NCBI RefSeq assembly: GCF_000717475.1
Contig: NZ_JPIK01000005.1
Span: 352,809 to 416,808 of the forward strand
DNA: 64,000 nt
DNA from: Desulfonatronum thiodismutans
GTDB lineage: Bacteria; Desulfobacterota; Desulfovibrionia; Desulfovibrionales; Desulfonatronaceae
Direction: 5' to 3'
Position numbers and translations under genes: made by a program. The notes under the pieces are model-generated. The model did no database searches, was not told where the DNA came from, and saw only the letters and a list, made by a program, of their open reading frames with translations. Positions 43,564 to 52,137 of the stretch are shown in pieces (within the stretch, counting starts at the first letter, position 1; every line of letters starts with the position of its first letter).

Positions 43564-45855
43564 TCAGCGCGGTCCCAGCAACCCGGCGTCCCGGAACAGC
43601 GGGAAAAGGGCCTTGGGGGTGAGGGGGATGAAGTCGGCCTTGACCCCGGTGGCGTCCCAGATCGCGTTGCGGATGGCCGGGCCGGGGGAGAGCAGGGGCG
43701 GTTCGCCCAGGGACTTGTTGCCGAAGCCCCCGGAGGGCTCGGCGGTTTGGACAAAGGCCACGTCCAGATCGGGCAGGTCCAGAAAGGTGGGCATTTTATA
43801 GTCCAGCAGGTTGTTGTTGCGCACCCGGGCGGTGCGCGGGTCCACCAGCAGCTCTTCATATAACGCCCAGCCTATTCCCATGGCCATGCCGCCCTGGGCC
43901 TGGCCCCTGGCCGTGATCGGGTTGATGACCACCCCGCAGTCGTGGACGTTGAGCATGTCCGTGACCCGGACCCGGCACAGGGGGATGTCCACCTCCACTT
44001 CCACGAAGGTGCAGCCGAAGGAGGGGGCGTTGGACCGGGTCTTGACCGAACGTTCCGCGGTGAGCTGGCCGCCCCGTTCCTTGTGGTAGTAGGCGTCCAG
44101 GGCAAGCTCGTTCAGGCTCATGAAGACCCGCGAGGGCCGGCGGGCCGCGACCACGAAGCCGTCTTCCAGGGCCAGGGCCGGAGCCGGATATCCGGTCATC
44201 AGCGCGGCATGGTCCAGGATTTTTGCGCGCAGTTCCAGGGCCGCGGCCTTGACCGCCGGTCCGACCACGTAGGTCTGGCGGGAGGCAAAGGCCCCGGGAT
44301 CAAAGGGCGTCACGTCCGTGTCCTGGGTGGAGACCACGCGCATCGAAGTCAGGGGCAGGTCCAGGACCGAAGCGGCCATCTGGGCGAAGACCGTGTCCGC
44401 GCCTTGGCCGATTTCCGTGGCCCCGGCCTGGAGCGTCACGCAGCCGTCCTGGGTCAGGGTCAGGCGGACCCCGGAAATTTCCACGCCCACCGGATAGACT
44501 CCGGAATTAAAACTGAAACAGGCCACGCCTACGCCGCGCCGTTTTTCCGGATCGGCTTGCGTGGCCTGGGTAGCGGCACGGCGTTCGTCCCAGTGGAACC
44601 GATCCCGACCCAGGCGCAGGCAGTCGGCCAGGCCGTGGGTTTCGATGGGCTTGCCGGAGCGGGGATTGACGTCTCCGGGGCGGCCTGCATTGATCAGGCG
44701 CAGGTCCAGGGGATCCATGTCCAGGGCCCTGGCCGCATCCTCCAGCAGACATTCGCAGGCAAAGATGATCTGGGGCGAGCCGTAGCCGCGCATGGCTCCG
44801 GCAATGGGCAGATTGGTGTAGACCGTGGCCGCCTGGAAGCGCACCGCGGCGTGGGGATACATGCTGCACAGTTTGCCCCCGCCCGCGGAGACCACGGAAT
44901 GGCCGTGGGAGGCGTAGCCTCCGGTGTTGGAAACGGCGTCCATGTCCATGACCAGCAGTCGTCCGTCCCGGGAAAAGCCCGCCTTGGTCCGGATACGCAT
45001 GGCATGGCGGGTGCGGGTGATCATGCTTTCCTCCCGGTTCAGGGCCATGCGCACCGGTCGGCCCAGCTTCCAGGCCAGGAAGGCGACCATGGGCTCCAGG
45101 AGCACGTCCTGCTTGGCACCGAACCCGCCGCCCACATACGGCTTGACGATCCGCACCCGGCTCCAGTCCATGCCCAGGGCCTGGCCCACAACCCGACGGC
45201 AGATGTGCGGGATCTGGGTGGAGGTAACCACGGTGATCCGGTCCATGTCCTCCATATAGGCGTGGGCCACCACGGGTTCCATGTGGCAGTGCTGGGTCAC
45301 CGGGGTCTGGTACTCGCCCTCCACCACCACGTCGGCCTGGGCAAGGAGAGCATCCACGTCCCCGCCCACGCTGAATCCGGTTTGCTTGACGATATTGCCG
45401 TCGGGATGGATGGCCGGAGCCCCGTCGACCATGGCCTCCCGTGGATCGGTGAGCACCGGGAGTTCCTCGTAGGAAACCGCGACCAGAGCCGCGGCGCGTT
45501 GGGCCGTGAGTTCGTCCCGGGCCACCACCACGCAGATTTCGTCGCCGTGAAAGCGGACATGCTCGGTGAGCAGCAGGCGGTCGGCCACGTCGGCGTGTTC
45601 CGGGTCCAGGGAGTAGGGATGCCCGGCCGGGGCATAGAGCAGCTTGGGCACGTCGGCATGGGTGAAAACGGCCTCCACGCCGGGCAGGGCCAGGGCTGCG
45701 GAAAGGTCCATGGCCAGAACCCGGCCGTGGGCTACGGTGCTTCGGATATACACGGCCGAGAGTATGCCCGTTGGGAGCAGGTCTTCGGTGTACCGGGCCC
45801 GGCCCGTGACCTTGGCTTCGGCGTCCAGACGCTTGACGGGTTGTCCGATGCTCAT
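43564..45855 (-). CDS. molybdenum hydroxylase Mo-binding subunit (XdhA type)
   Basis: Large subunit of 763 residues of the xanthine-oxidase family. It has the hinge GRARYTEDL, the substrate-entry motif VGGGFGAKQDVLLEP, the AMRGYGSPQ cofactor motif, a QAGATEIGQGADTV segment and, near the C terminus, GFGNKSLGEPPLLS with the catalytic Glu. Overall it resembles E. coli XdhA. The substrate is probably a purine such as xanthine or hypoxanthine. The ATG overlaps the stop of yqeB as ATGA. Confidence 0.92.
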   Translation of the reverse strand: MSIGQPVKRLDAEAKVTGRARYTEDLLPTGILSAVYIRSTVAHGRVLAMDLSAALALPGVEAVFTHADVPKLLYAPAGHPYSLDPEHADVADRLLLTEHVRFHGDEICVVVARDELTAQRAAALVAVSYEELPVLTDPREAMVDGAPAIHPDGNIVKQTGFSVGGDVDALLAQADVVVEGEYQTPVTQHCHMEPVVAHAYMEDMDRITVVTSTQIPHICRRVVGQALGMDWSRVRIVKPYVGGGFGAKQDVLLEPMVAFLAWKLGRPVRMALNREESMITRTRHAMRIRTKAGFSRDGRLLVMDMDAVSNTGGYASHGHSVVSAGGGKLCSMYPHAAVRFQAATVYTNLPIAGAMRGYGSPQIIFACECLLEDAARALDMDPLDLRLINAGRPGDVNPRSGKPIETHGLADCLRLGRDRFHWDERRAATQATQADPEKRRGVGVACFSFNSGVYPVGVEISGVRLTLTQDGCVTLQAGATEIGQGADTVFAQMAASVLDLPLTSMRVVSTQDTDVTPFDPGAFASRQTYVVGPAVKAAALELRAKILDHAALMTGYPAPALALEDGFVVAARRPSRVFMSLNELALDAYYHKERGGQLTAERSVKTRSNAPSFGCTFVEVEVDIPLCRVRVTDMLNVHDCGVVINPITARGQAQGGMAMGIGWALYEELLVDPRTARVRNNNLLDYKMPTFLDLPDLDVAFVQTAEPSGGFGNKSLGEPPLLSPGPAIRNAIWDATGVKADFIPLTPKALFPLFRDAGLLGPR

Positions 45856-46796
45856 CCGGTTCTCCCGAGGTGGATGGGTACGGTTGATGGTTCAGGATGG
45901 GACTTCGGCGGGATCTGGCCCGAATCAGGCTCAAGGCGAGGCTCAAGGCCGGGAACAGTCCCGGCCCGGAGACCGTCCAGATGAACGAGAACGGCTTGCA
46001 GCACGCCCCGGCCCACGGCCCTGGCCTTGTCCGAAACGCGGCGGCAACGCCATGTTTCGCCCCTGGGGTCCACGTCGCCCAGTTTCAAGCCTGTTTCGAC
46101 CGCGACGCCGGAGCGCAGCAGGCCGCGAATCACCCCGGAGGTCAGGGCCGTCACCGGGGCGACGGCCCCGTGCGCTTCCACCTGGCCCACGGTCTCCCCC
46201 TCCTGGACCATGTCGCCGATGGCCCGGCAGGCCGTAAAGACGCCGTCCCGGGGCGCGCGCAAAAGCCGCTCCAGAGACTTGCCCAGCACCGGACCCGGAA
46301 TGCCAGTGTTCGGAAAGGCCGAGCCGGTGGTGCGGATTTCCCCGAGGCCATGCCCGCGATGGGTTTCCACTACGCAGTGGACGTCCTTTCCGGCGGTGAA
46401 GCCCGGCCCCAAACCGATGACCAGAGGAGCCAGGCCGCGATGCACCCCGGTATTGCGCTTGGCCAGCAGGGCGTCAACCAGGACATGGGGCTGAAATTGC
46501 TTCAGGCAGGCCATGTCCGGATCAACAAGAACCGGAATTTCGCCCTTGGTCCAGGCTGCCGCGGCTTGGTCCGAAGCGTCGATCCGAACGGCTGCAATCC
46601 CCTCCATGTCAATCCGACCCACAAAAACCGCCTCGGAAAACGCCACCAGCCTCCGCACGGCCAACGGGTGATCCCGTTCCAATAAAAGCAGATGCCGCAG
46701 ACCGGCCTCGTGCAGCTCCAAGGCAACGCCGGTTGCCAGGTCTCCGGCTCCGCGGATGAGGATGGTTGGGGAGGCTGGTGTATTGGGTAGGGGCAT
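45852..46796 (-). CDS. yqeB: YqeB-type selenium-dependent molybdenum hydroxylase maturation protein
   Basis: A 314-residue protein of the YqeB/EF2563 family, a marker of selenium-dependent molybdenum hydroxylase systems. It opens with a Rossmann-like IRGAGDLATGVALELHEAGL and has VDPDMACLKQFQPHVLVDAL, then IGLGPGFTAGKDVHCVVETHRG and GVIRGLLRSGV, typical of the family. The ATG at 46796 is chosen since the upstream in-frame part is not family-like. It overlaps the xdhA start by four bases and precedes it in transcription. Confidence 0.9.
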   Translation of the reverse strand: MPLPNTPASPTILIRGAGDLATGVALELHEAGLRHLLLLERDHPLAVRRLVAFSEAVFVGRIDMEGIAAVRIDASDQAAAAWTKGEIPVLVDPDMACLKQFQPHVLVDALLAKRNTGVHRGLAPLVIGLGPGFTAGKDVHCVVETHRGHGLGEIRTTGSAFPNTGIPGPVLGKSLERLLRAPRDGVFTACRAIGDMVQEGETVGQVEAHGAVAPVTALTSGVIRGLLRSGVAVETGLKLGDVDPRGETWRCRRVSDKARAVGRGVLQAVLVHLDGLRAGTVPGLEPRLEPDSGQIPPKSHPEPSTVPIHLGRTG

Positions 46797-46837
46797 GAGA
46801 ATACGTAAGAAAATTAAAGAAGGATATTGTTCGTTTT

Positions 46838-47161
46838 TTACACAGTAATCTGAACGCCTTCGCGACGCGCGCATTCGATAATGGTGCTTTCATCATCCGT
46901 CTTCCAGCGGTTCAACCCAACGGGCAGCGGTTCAATCCGACTGTCCGTCCGTGCGGCTGTTCGCCAAAGCAGATTGATGTCTTCCCGGCTGTATGGCGTG
47001 TCGTAGGCCGGGGATACGACAAGAAGATCAATATCGCTCCAGCGATGAAAGTCATTGCGGGCACGGGAACCGTACATTACCCCGAAACTGACTGGAATGC
47101 CGAGGCGAGTCAGTTCTTTCAGGTAGTTTTTTACGGCAATTTGAGTTGATTCATCATCCAT
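46838..47161 (-). CDS. MNT-type nucleotidyltransferase (antitoxin of HEPN/MNT pair)
   Basis: Minimal nucleotidyltransferase of 107 residues. The catalytic pattern is GSRARNDFHRWSDIDLLVV near 31-49 (GS followed by D-x-D). In HEPN/MNT systems this protein neutralises the HEPN toxin, in studied cases by adenylylating it. The start lies inside the HEPN gene (31-base overlap), the usual arrangement. The pair sits between ygfK and yqeB, genes that otherwise belong together. Confidence 0.85.
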   Translation of the reverse strand: MDDESTQIAVKNYLKELTRLGIPVSFGVMYGSRARNDFHRWSDIDLLVVSPAYDTPYSREDINLLWRTAARTDSRIEPLPVGLNRWKTDDESTIIECARREGVQITV

Positions 47162-47520
47162 AGAAGCATTTCTCCGGATTTTTGCACTAACATATGCGCC
47201 TCGGTGCGCGAAGGAAGCAGTCCCCAGGTATCTGGGTAGCGACCTTCGATATTGAGTGGATTCATTTCGGCGAGAAAATCCAATTGTTCTTGTAGAAAAT
47301 CGATGCCTGACATTTCGGCTAATACGCTGAGATTATGCATTTTAGGTGCAATGTCGCCGGTGTTGAGGCAGATGTGGGCTTTGATGATCTTTTCGAGGGA
47401 GAGGTGCAGAAAGAAAAGTCCATGCCGAATTTTTCCTGAATCCACGAGTTGCGTCGCAACCTCAAAGTCCTCATCAGCGCCCTTTCGCCAATATGAGATA
47501 TGCTTGTCGATATTCACCAT
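47131..47520 (-). CDS. HEPN domain protein (putative toxin of HEPN/MNT pair)
   Basis: A 129-residue all-helical HEPN protein: YWRKGADEDFEVATQLVDSG, then KIRHGLFFLHLSLEKIIKAH (containing the Arg/His-rich segment) and a C-terminal helix. HEPN toxins are RNases in many systems, but the catalytic Arg-x4-6-His arrangement is only approximate here, so activity is unproven. The ATG at 47520 follows GGAAAACAGCTC. It is 31 bases downstream of the ygfK stop and may have its own promoter. Confidence 0.82.
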   Translation of the reverse strand: MVNIDKHISYWRKGADEDFEVATQLVDSGKIRHGLFFLHLSLEKIIKAHICLNTGDIAPKMHNLSVLAEMSGIDFLQEQLDFLAEMNPLNIEGRYPDTWGLLPSRTEAHMLVQKSGEMLLWMMNQLKLP

Positions 47521-47551
47521 GAGCTGTTTTCCTGTACTGGATACACGGTGT

Positions 47552-50284
47552 TCAGCAGGGAGCAATCGGCAACCCCATGATCATTGTGAACAGCAATCCC
47601 GCCTCCATGGCTGGTCCAATGTCGGCCTGATCCGTGTGCGATGGCAGGTCGGCATCAATGGGGCTCAACGTATCCGGGTTGAGGGTGAGGGTCAAAGAAT
47701 TGCTTTCGTAGCGCAGGCCTTCGGCGGTGCGGGTCAGGCTGGCCGGGGCGCCGTGGTGCAGGATTTCCATGCGGTTCGGGGTGGCCGGGAAATAGCCGTT
47801 CTGCTCGTCCTCGAAGCTGGCTCTGGTCAGGTGAAAGCGCGGCTTGTCCCTGAAGGGCGCGCCCGAGGAGGGGCAGAAGGTGGCGCAGTTGCCGCAGGTG
47901 TTGCAGGCGTCGGCCAGGATCACGATCTGGGTACGGTCGGCCAGGGGGCGGGTTTCCGTGATCCGGATGGCGGGTTTGCCGTCCGGGGCGCGATGGACGT
48001 CGCCACCGGTAATGGGACCGAGGAAGGACGGCAAGGCCACGATGGCCCGGTTGGGGCAGACCGTGACGCAGATTTCGCACAGACTGTCGCAGCGCAGGCA
48101 GCGGGCGGCCTCCAAGGGCATGGCCTCGTCGTCGGTGACTTTCCGAGACCCGGAGTCAGGATCGGCGTATGGGCCGAAATCGCGGACATGCCGAGCCAGG
48201 CGAAGGGTTGCAATGTCGGCGTCGGGGTGAGGCGTAAGCCTTGGACTGAAGCCTCTGGATCGCAAATAGACTTGCGCGGCCTCGCGGCCCATGGCCACGG
48301 CCTTGGGCAGGCTGGCGGGGCCGGTGGGCAGGGGGGCGTCAAAGGTGAAGATGTGGTCGCTCTTCGGTTGGTTCTGTGCCGCGCCCACAAGGACAATGAG
48401 CGTTCCGCATCGCGTCTCGGCTGGAGAGGTGTTTTGTCGGCTCAAGACGCTCAGGTCGGCGAGATCCGCGAGCAGGGCGCGTTTGGCGGGTGTGGCTTCA
48501 TCCGCTTGGAGGGCGTTCTCCGGTACGAGCAGGGCCACATCCACTCCGGCCTGGATCAGTATCCCGGCGCAACTAACGCTCCGGGCGTTCAGGCCGTGAA
48601 CTGCCACGGAGGCTTGGCTAGCGGCTCGCGAGTGGTAGGGTGAACTCGCTGAAGCAGACCCTCCCATACGGGCTGCCGCGGCCTTGGCCTCCCGGATGCG
48701 TAAAGGGATGTCCAGGTTGCCCCGTGCGCAGCGCTTGCGGCACAGGGCGTCGCAGGCCAGGCCCAGGTGATGGGCCAGGGGGTTGGTGGCCCGGATGGTG
48801 GCCAGCGCGGCCTGGGGGGCGTTTTGCGCCAGGTGGGCCAGGTAGGCCGGGATGTCCTGCCCAGCGGCGCAGGCCGCGGTGCAGGGCGCGGTGAAGCAGT
48901 CCCGGCGGGGCAAGGGGCGGGGGATTTTTACGTCCGCCCGGGGCTTGGCCTTTTTGGCATAGCGGTGGGCCGTGGCCGTGGTCCGGGCATGGGCGGCGAG
49001 GCCTGGGCCGCGGGCTTGCCATTGCTCCAGACTTCCGGCTCCGGCAGCGGCCATCCGTTCCATCAGAACGTCCAGGTATTGACGCAACCGGGCGTAACCG
49101 CCGGGTTTGAGCAGGTCGCTGCATGTCGTCACCGGTCCCAGCCCGGCGGCCAGCAGGTCCGGAATGTTGAAGGCGTCGGCCCCGGCGCAGAAGGACATGG
49201 GCGGACAGCCTTCGACGTTTGCTCCGGTATTCTCCGGTTTGGAGTCCTGTTGCCCTCCTAGGTGTTCCCGCAGCAGCAAGGCGACGTGTACGGCCAGGGG
49301 ATGCAGGGGGCGGCCGCTGCAATAGACCTGCTGTTCCGCCTCGGGCAAGGCCGAGCGGTTCACGCAGGGCAGGGTGTTGGTCAGCTTGAGGTTGAACTCC
49401 ACGCCCCGCTTGCGGGCCGCGGCGGACAGGGAGCGGATGATGGGCAAAGCCTGGCCCAGGGACAGGTCCTTGGCGAAAACCGCATCCGGCACCTCCAGGT
49501 CCCAGCCCAGTCCCTGGAGCAGGGCGCGGACCCGTTCCGGCCCGAGCAGGGTGGGGTTGAGCTTCAAGGTGGTGTGCAGCCCCCGGTCCTCGATGAAATG
49601 CAGGGCAATGCGCTGGATCTCGTCCGGGGGGCAGCCGTGCATGGTGGAGATGGTCAGGCTGGTGCTGACTCCGTCGGGCAGTTCCACCTCGGCCAGTTCG
49701 GGGCAGACGCGGGACAAGCGCGTCGCGGCCTCGGCCATGTCCTCCGGACAGTGGGCCATGCGGTCCAGGAAGCGGGTCATGGCCGGACTGGTAATCCCGG
49801 CCAGATCGTACCCCGCGCTCATGTTCAGGATGAAACCGGGATCGCGTCCGTCCTCGCTGGCGGGAAAAATCATTTTTCGGCGCAGGGCCAGGATCAGCAA
49901 CAGGCCGTGCAGGTACTCGTCAAAGGACTGCTCCAGCTTGAGTTCCTGGGACCATTCGCAGTTGTAACCCTCGTCGCGCATGTCGATGCACGGTCTGGCC
50001 AGGGTCAGTTCGTCCAGAATCTGAACGGTCTTCAATTCCAGATACCGTCCCCCGCACAACCAGGCGGCCACCAGATTGCGGGCCAACTGGGTATGCGGCC
50101 CGGCGGCCGCGCCGATGGGCGTTTCCAGGCGTTGGCCGTAGCGGGCCATGGTGAAGGGATCTTCGGGGCTTGGCCGGAAGAAACAGGCCTTGGGAATGCC
50201 CAGGATTTGTCCGTGCTCGAGTTCGTCGAGCATGGAAGCCAGAAGTTGGTCGTGGGGGATGGGGTGGAAGCGGTCCATGGTCAT
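47552..50284 (-). CDS. ygfK: YgfK-family putative selenate reductase/oxidoreductase with degenerate flavin domain
   Basis: A 910-residue member of the YgfK family found in purine and selenium-hydroxylase clusters. Residues 1-440 form a dihydroorotate-dehydrogenase-like barrel (ETPIGAAAGPHTQLARNLVA, YNCEWSQELKLEQSFDEYL). A GltD-like Fe-S motif begins near 462 (CFTAPCTAACAAG, then CDALCRKRC). C-terminal ferredoxin motifs lie near 731 (CLRCDSLCEICVTVCPN) and 793 (CNTCGNCATFCPSSG). Between about 505 and 700, where relatives carry GxGxxG flavin and NAD(P)H motifs, none is recognisable, and the protein is about 120 residues shorter than E. coli YgfK (1032 residues). The true physiological reaction of YgfK is not settled. 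Confidence 0.88.
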   Translation of the reverse strand: MTMDRFHPIPHDQLLASMLDELEHGQILGIPKACFFRPSPEDPFTMARYGQRLETPIGAAAGPHTQLARNLVAAWLCGGRYLELKTVQILDELTLARPCIDMRDEGYNCEWSQELKLEQSFDEYLHGLLLILALRRKMIFPASEDGRDPGFILNMSAGYDLAGITSPAMTRFLDRMAHCPEDMAEAATRLSRVCPELAEVELPDGVSTSLTISTMHGCPPDEIQRIALHFIEDRGLHTTLKLNPTLLGPERVRALLQGLGWDLEVPDAVFAKDLSLGQALPIIRSLSAAARKRGVEFNLKLTNTLPCVNRSALPEAEQQVYCSGRPLHPLAVHVALLLREHLGGQQDSKPENTGANVEGCPPMSFCAGADAFNIPDLLAAGLGPVTTCSDLLKPGGYARLRQYLDVLMERMAAAGAGSLEQWQARGPGLAAHARTTATAHRYAKKAKPRADVKIPRPLPRRDCFTAPCTAACAAGQDIPAYLAHLAQNAPQAALATIRATNPLAHHLGLACDALCRKRCARGNLDIPLRIREAKAAAARMGGSASASSPYHSRAASQASVAVHGLNARSVSCAGILIQAGVDVALLVPENALQADEATPAKRALLADLADLSVLSRQNTSPAETRCGTLIVLVGAAQNQPKSDHIFTFDAPLPTGPASLPKAVAMGREAAQVYLRSRGFSPRLTPHPDADIATLRLARHVRDFGPYADPDSGSRKVTDDEAMPLEAARCLRCDSLCEICVTVCPNRAIVALPSFLGPITGGDVHRAPDGKPAIRITETRPLADRTQIVILADACNTCGNCATFCPSSGAPFRDKPRFHLTRASFEDEQNGYFPATPNRMEILHHGAPASLTRTAEGLRYESNSLTLTLNPDTLSPIDADLPSHTDQADIGPAMEAGLLFTMIMGLPIAPC

Positions 50285-50326
50285 TTCTCTATTCAGCTAC
50301 TCGGCTGGTAATCAAAATTAACCCTC

Positions 50327-50542
50327 TCATTTCAACAGATCGTCAAAGGAAAGCTCGGCATCTCTCAGGATTTTCCTTAAAAGGCCTTTGCCGACATCCT
50401 GACAGGAATGAGAAGGGACTGTTACCGTACGTCCATCCTGATGACGCAGTCGGACATGGCTGCCACGCTGGCGGACAACCAAAAAGCCTTGCCTCTTCAG
50501 CGCCTTGAGAACCTCTTCAGACGTGAGCATGGGAAGGTTCAT
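50327..50542 (-). CDS. hicA: HicA family mRNA interferase toxin
   Basis: A 71-residue HicA toxin with a double-stranded-RNA-binding-like fold. The family pattern VLKALKRQGFLVVRQRGSHVRL contains the active-site His in GSH, followed by VTVPSHSCQDVGKGLLRKIL. The gene overlaps the end of hicB by about 26 bases and is transcribed after it. An ATG at 50530 is an alternative start. Located between ygfK and ssnA. Confidence 0.9.
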   Translation of the reverse strand: MNLPMLTSEEVLKALKRQGFLVVRQRGSHVRLRHQDGRTVTVPSHSCQDVGKGLLRKILRDAELSFDDLLK

Positions 50543-50744
50543 AATCAATGCTCACCTTTTGGACTCCAATGAATTCGTTTTGCGAGTAGGGTTCTTCAAT
50601 GCACATCTCAATGACTTCCTGGATGTTACTCAACATCTCTTCCATGGTTCGTCCCTGCGCGTAACAGGCTCGTAAGCTTGGAACTTCACCGACAAAAAAG
50701 CCGTCCTCATCTTTCTCGACCACGACGAAAAAGTCCTTGGCCAT
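50517..50744 (-). CDS. hicB: HicB family antitoxin
   Basis: A 75-residue HicB antitoxin: FFVVVEKDEDGFFVGEVPSL, RACYAQGRTMEEMLSNIQEV and a C-terminal strand that includes FIGVQKVSI. No separate DNA-binding domain is fused at the C terminus. GGAGG is placed six bases before the ATG at 50744. Here the antitoxin gene precedes the toxin. A good promoter lies just upstream at 50835-50863. Confidence 0.9.
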   Translation of the reverse strand: MAKDFFVVVEKDEDGFFVGEVPSLRACYAQGRTMEEMLSNIQEVIEMCIEEPYSQNEFIGVQKVSIDYEPSHAHV

Positions 50745-50834
50745 ATGATCCTCCAATTTCAGATGTGACTGTTCAGAAATACTCTCCGGTTGTGGCGTTG
50801 ATTCACGCGATTTTATGTCCAGCCCCACGCTGGA

Positions 50835-50863
50835 ATTATCGATCACTATGCTGCATTTCTCAA
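50835..50863 (-). promoter_or_regulatory. sigma-70-type promoter for hicB-hicA
   Basis: Minus strand: TTGAGA (50863-50858), 17-base spacer, GATAAT (50840-50835). The -35 box overlaps the last codons of ssnA. Initiation near 50828 would give a leader of about 84 bases. This makes the HicBA pair independent of the purine genes. Confidence 0.6.
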
Positions 50864-52137
50864 CTGTCCGCCAATCGTTCCCACAACCTTTGGGCCTGTT
50901 CCCGGGCATAGCTCAGGATTTCCGTCTCGTCATGGCTGACCAGACGGCGGTTTTCGACCACGATTCGGCCTTGGGCGATGACCGTATGCACGTGGACGGC
51001 TTCCAGGCCGAAGAGGAAATGGCCGAGCATGTTGTCCGGGGTCATGGGGGTGGGCGTGTCGTAGTCCAGGATGACCAGATTGTTGGGGCCGTCGCCCGGC
51101 GCGTTGACGCGGCGGATCAATTCGTGGACGCGGCGCAGGCGGTCGTAGGCTTCGCGGAAGTCCAGGCTTTCGGCGCTCTGTCCGGCGATGAAGGCGGCCT
51201 TGAGGGCCCGGAGCATGTCCACGTGCATTCCGTCCGTGCCCAGGATCACCCGGGGGCCGAGGTCGTCGTAGCGGCCCAGGCCGACGTTGTTGTTCAGATT
51301 GGATTCACTGGCCTGGGCCACGAAGACCGGGGAGCGGCGCAGCAGTTCCCGCTCAGTGTCGTCCAGGTGCACGCAGTGGGCCAGCAAAGTGCACGGCGAG
51401 GTCAGGGCTCCGGCGTCGGCCAGGCGTTGGACCACCCGTTTTCCGTGTTGCTCCAGACAGTGGTTCTGGTCCGCCAGATCCTCGGCCACGTGCAGGTGCA
51501 GCCCGGTCCGGTATTTCTCGGCCAGGGCCACGGCCCGGGCGAGCAGATCGTCGTCCACGGTAAAGGAGGCATGCAGCCCGACCTGACCGATCCGGCCCGA
51601 TGCAAGGTAGGCTTCGGTCTCGGCCAGCCCGGCCTCCTTGACCGCCTCGCCGTCGCGGCAGGACATTTCATAGCACAGCAGATGCCCCAGCCCCACGGCG
51701 TCAAAGGCCTTGGCAATGGTCTCCAGGCTGCCCTCCACGGCAAAGGGGGAGGCGTGGTGATCCACGACAAAGGTCACCCCGCGCTTGGCGCAGAGCAGGG
51801 CCGTGGCCAGGGCGCTGGCCTCGATCATGGGCAAATCCAGCCGCTTGTCCAGCCGCCACCAGACCAGATCAAGAATCTCGGGGAAATTGGTGGGCGTGCG
51901 GGGCGGGGCGGGCATGCCCCGGGCAAAGGTGGAGTACAGGTGATGGTGGCCCAGGGCAAAGGAGCGGGTTACCAGCTTCCCGGCGCAGTCCAACTCTTGC
52001 TGGTTGTCAGAAAACTGCGGGCGGCGGTCCAGGATTTCCAGGTCGCCGTCAGGTCCCGGCGTGACCCGAAGGCAGGCGTCATGCAGGGTCAGGGTGTCCG
52101 GGTCCAGCCAGCGGGCATTGGTCAGTAGCAGCTCCAT
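50860..52137 (-). CDS. ssnA: SsnA-type amidohydrolase / aminohydrolase
   Basis: Metal-dependent amidohydrolase of 425 residues of the SsnA family, related to guanine deaminase and chlorohydrolases. Metal ligands are seen in FALGHHHLYST near 60-70, HLHVAEDLAD, LLAHCVHLDD and GTDGMHVDM. It starts 16 bases inside the end of the xdhD-like gene, so the two are transcribed together. A role in purine deamination or ring opening is inferred. Confidence 0.88.
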   Translation of the reverse strand: MELLLTNARWLDPDTLTLHDACLRVTPGPDGDLEILDRRPQFSDNQQELDCAGKLVTRSFALGHHHLYSTFARGMPAPPRTPTNFPEILDLVWWRLDKRLDLPMIEASALATALLCAKRGVTFVVDHHASPFAVEGSLETIAKAFDAVGLGHLLCYEMSCRDGEAVKEAGLAETEAYLASGRIGQVGLHASFTVDDDLLARAVALAEKYRTGLHLHVAEDLADQNHCLEQHGKRVVQRLADAGALTSPCTLLAHCVHLDDTERELLRRSPVFVAQASESNLNNNVGLGRYDDLGPRVILGTDGMHVDMLRALKAAFIAGQSAESLDFREAYDRLRRVHELIRRVNAPGDGPNNLVILDYDTPTPMTPDNMLGHFLFGLEAVHVHTVIAQGRIVVENRRLVSHDETEILSYAREQAQRLWERLADS

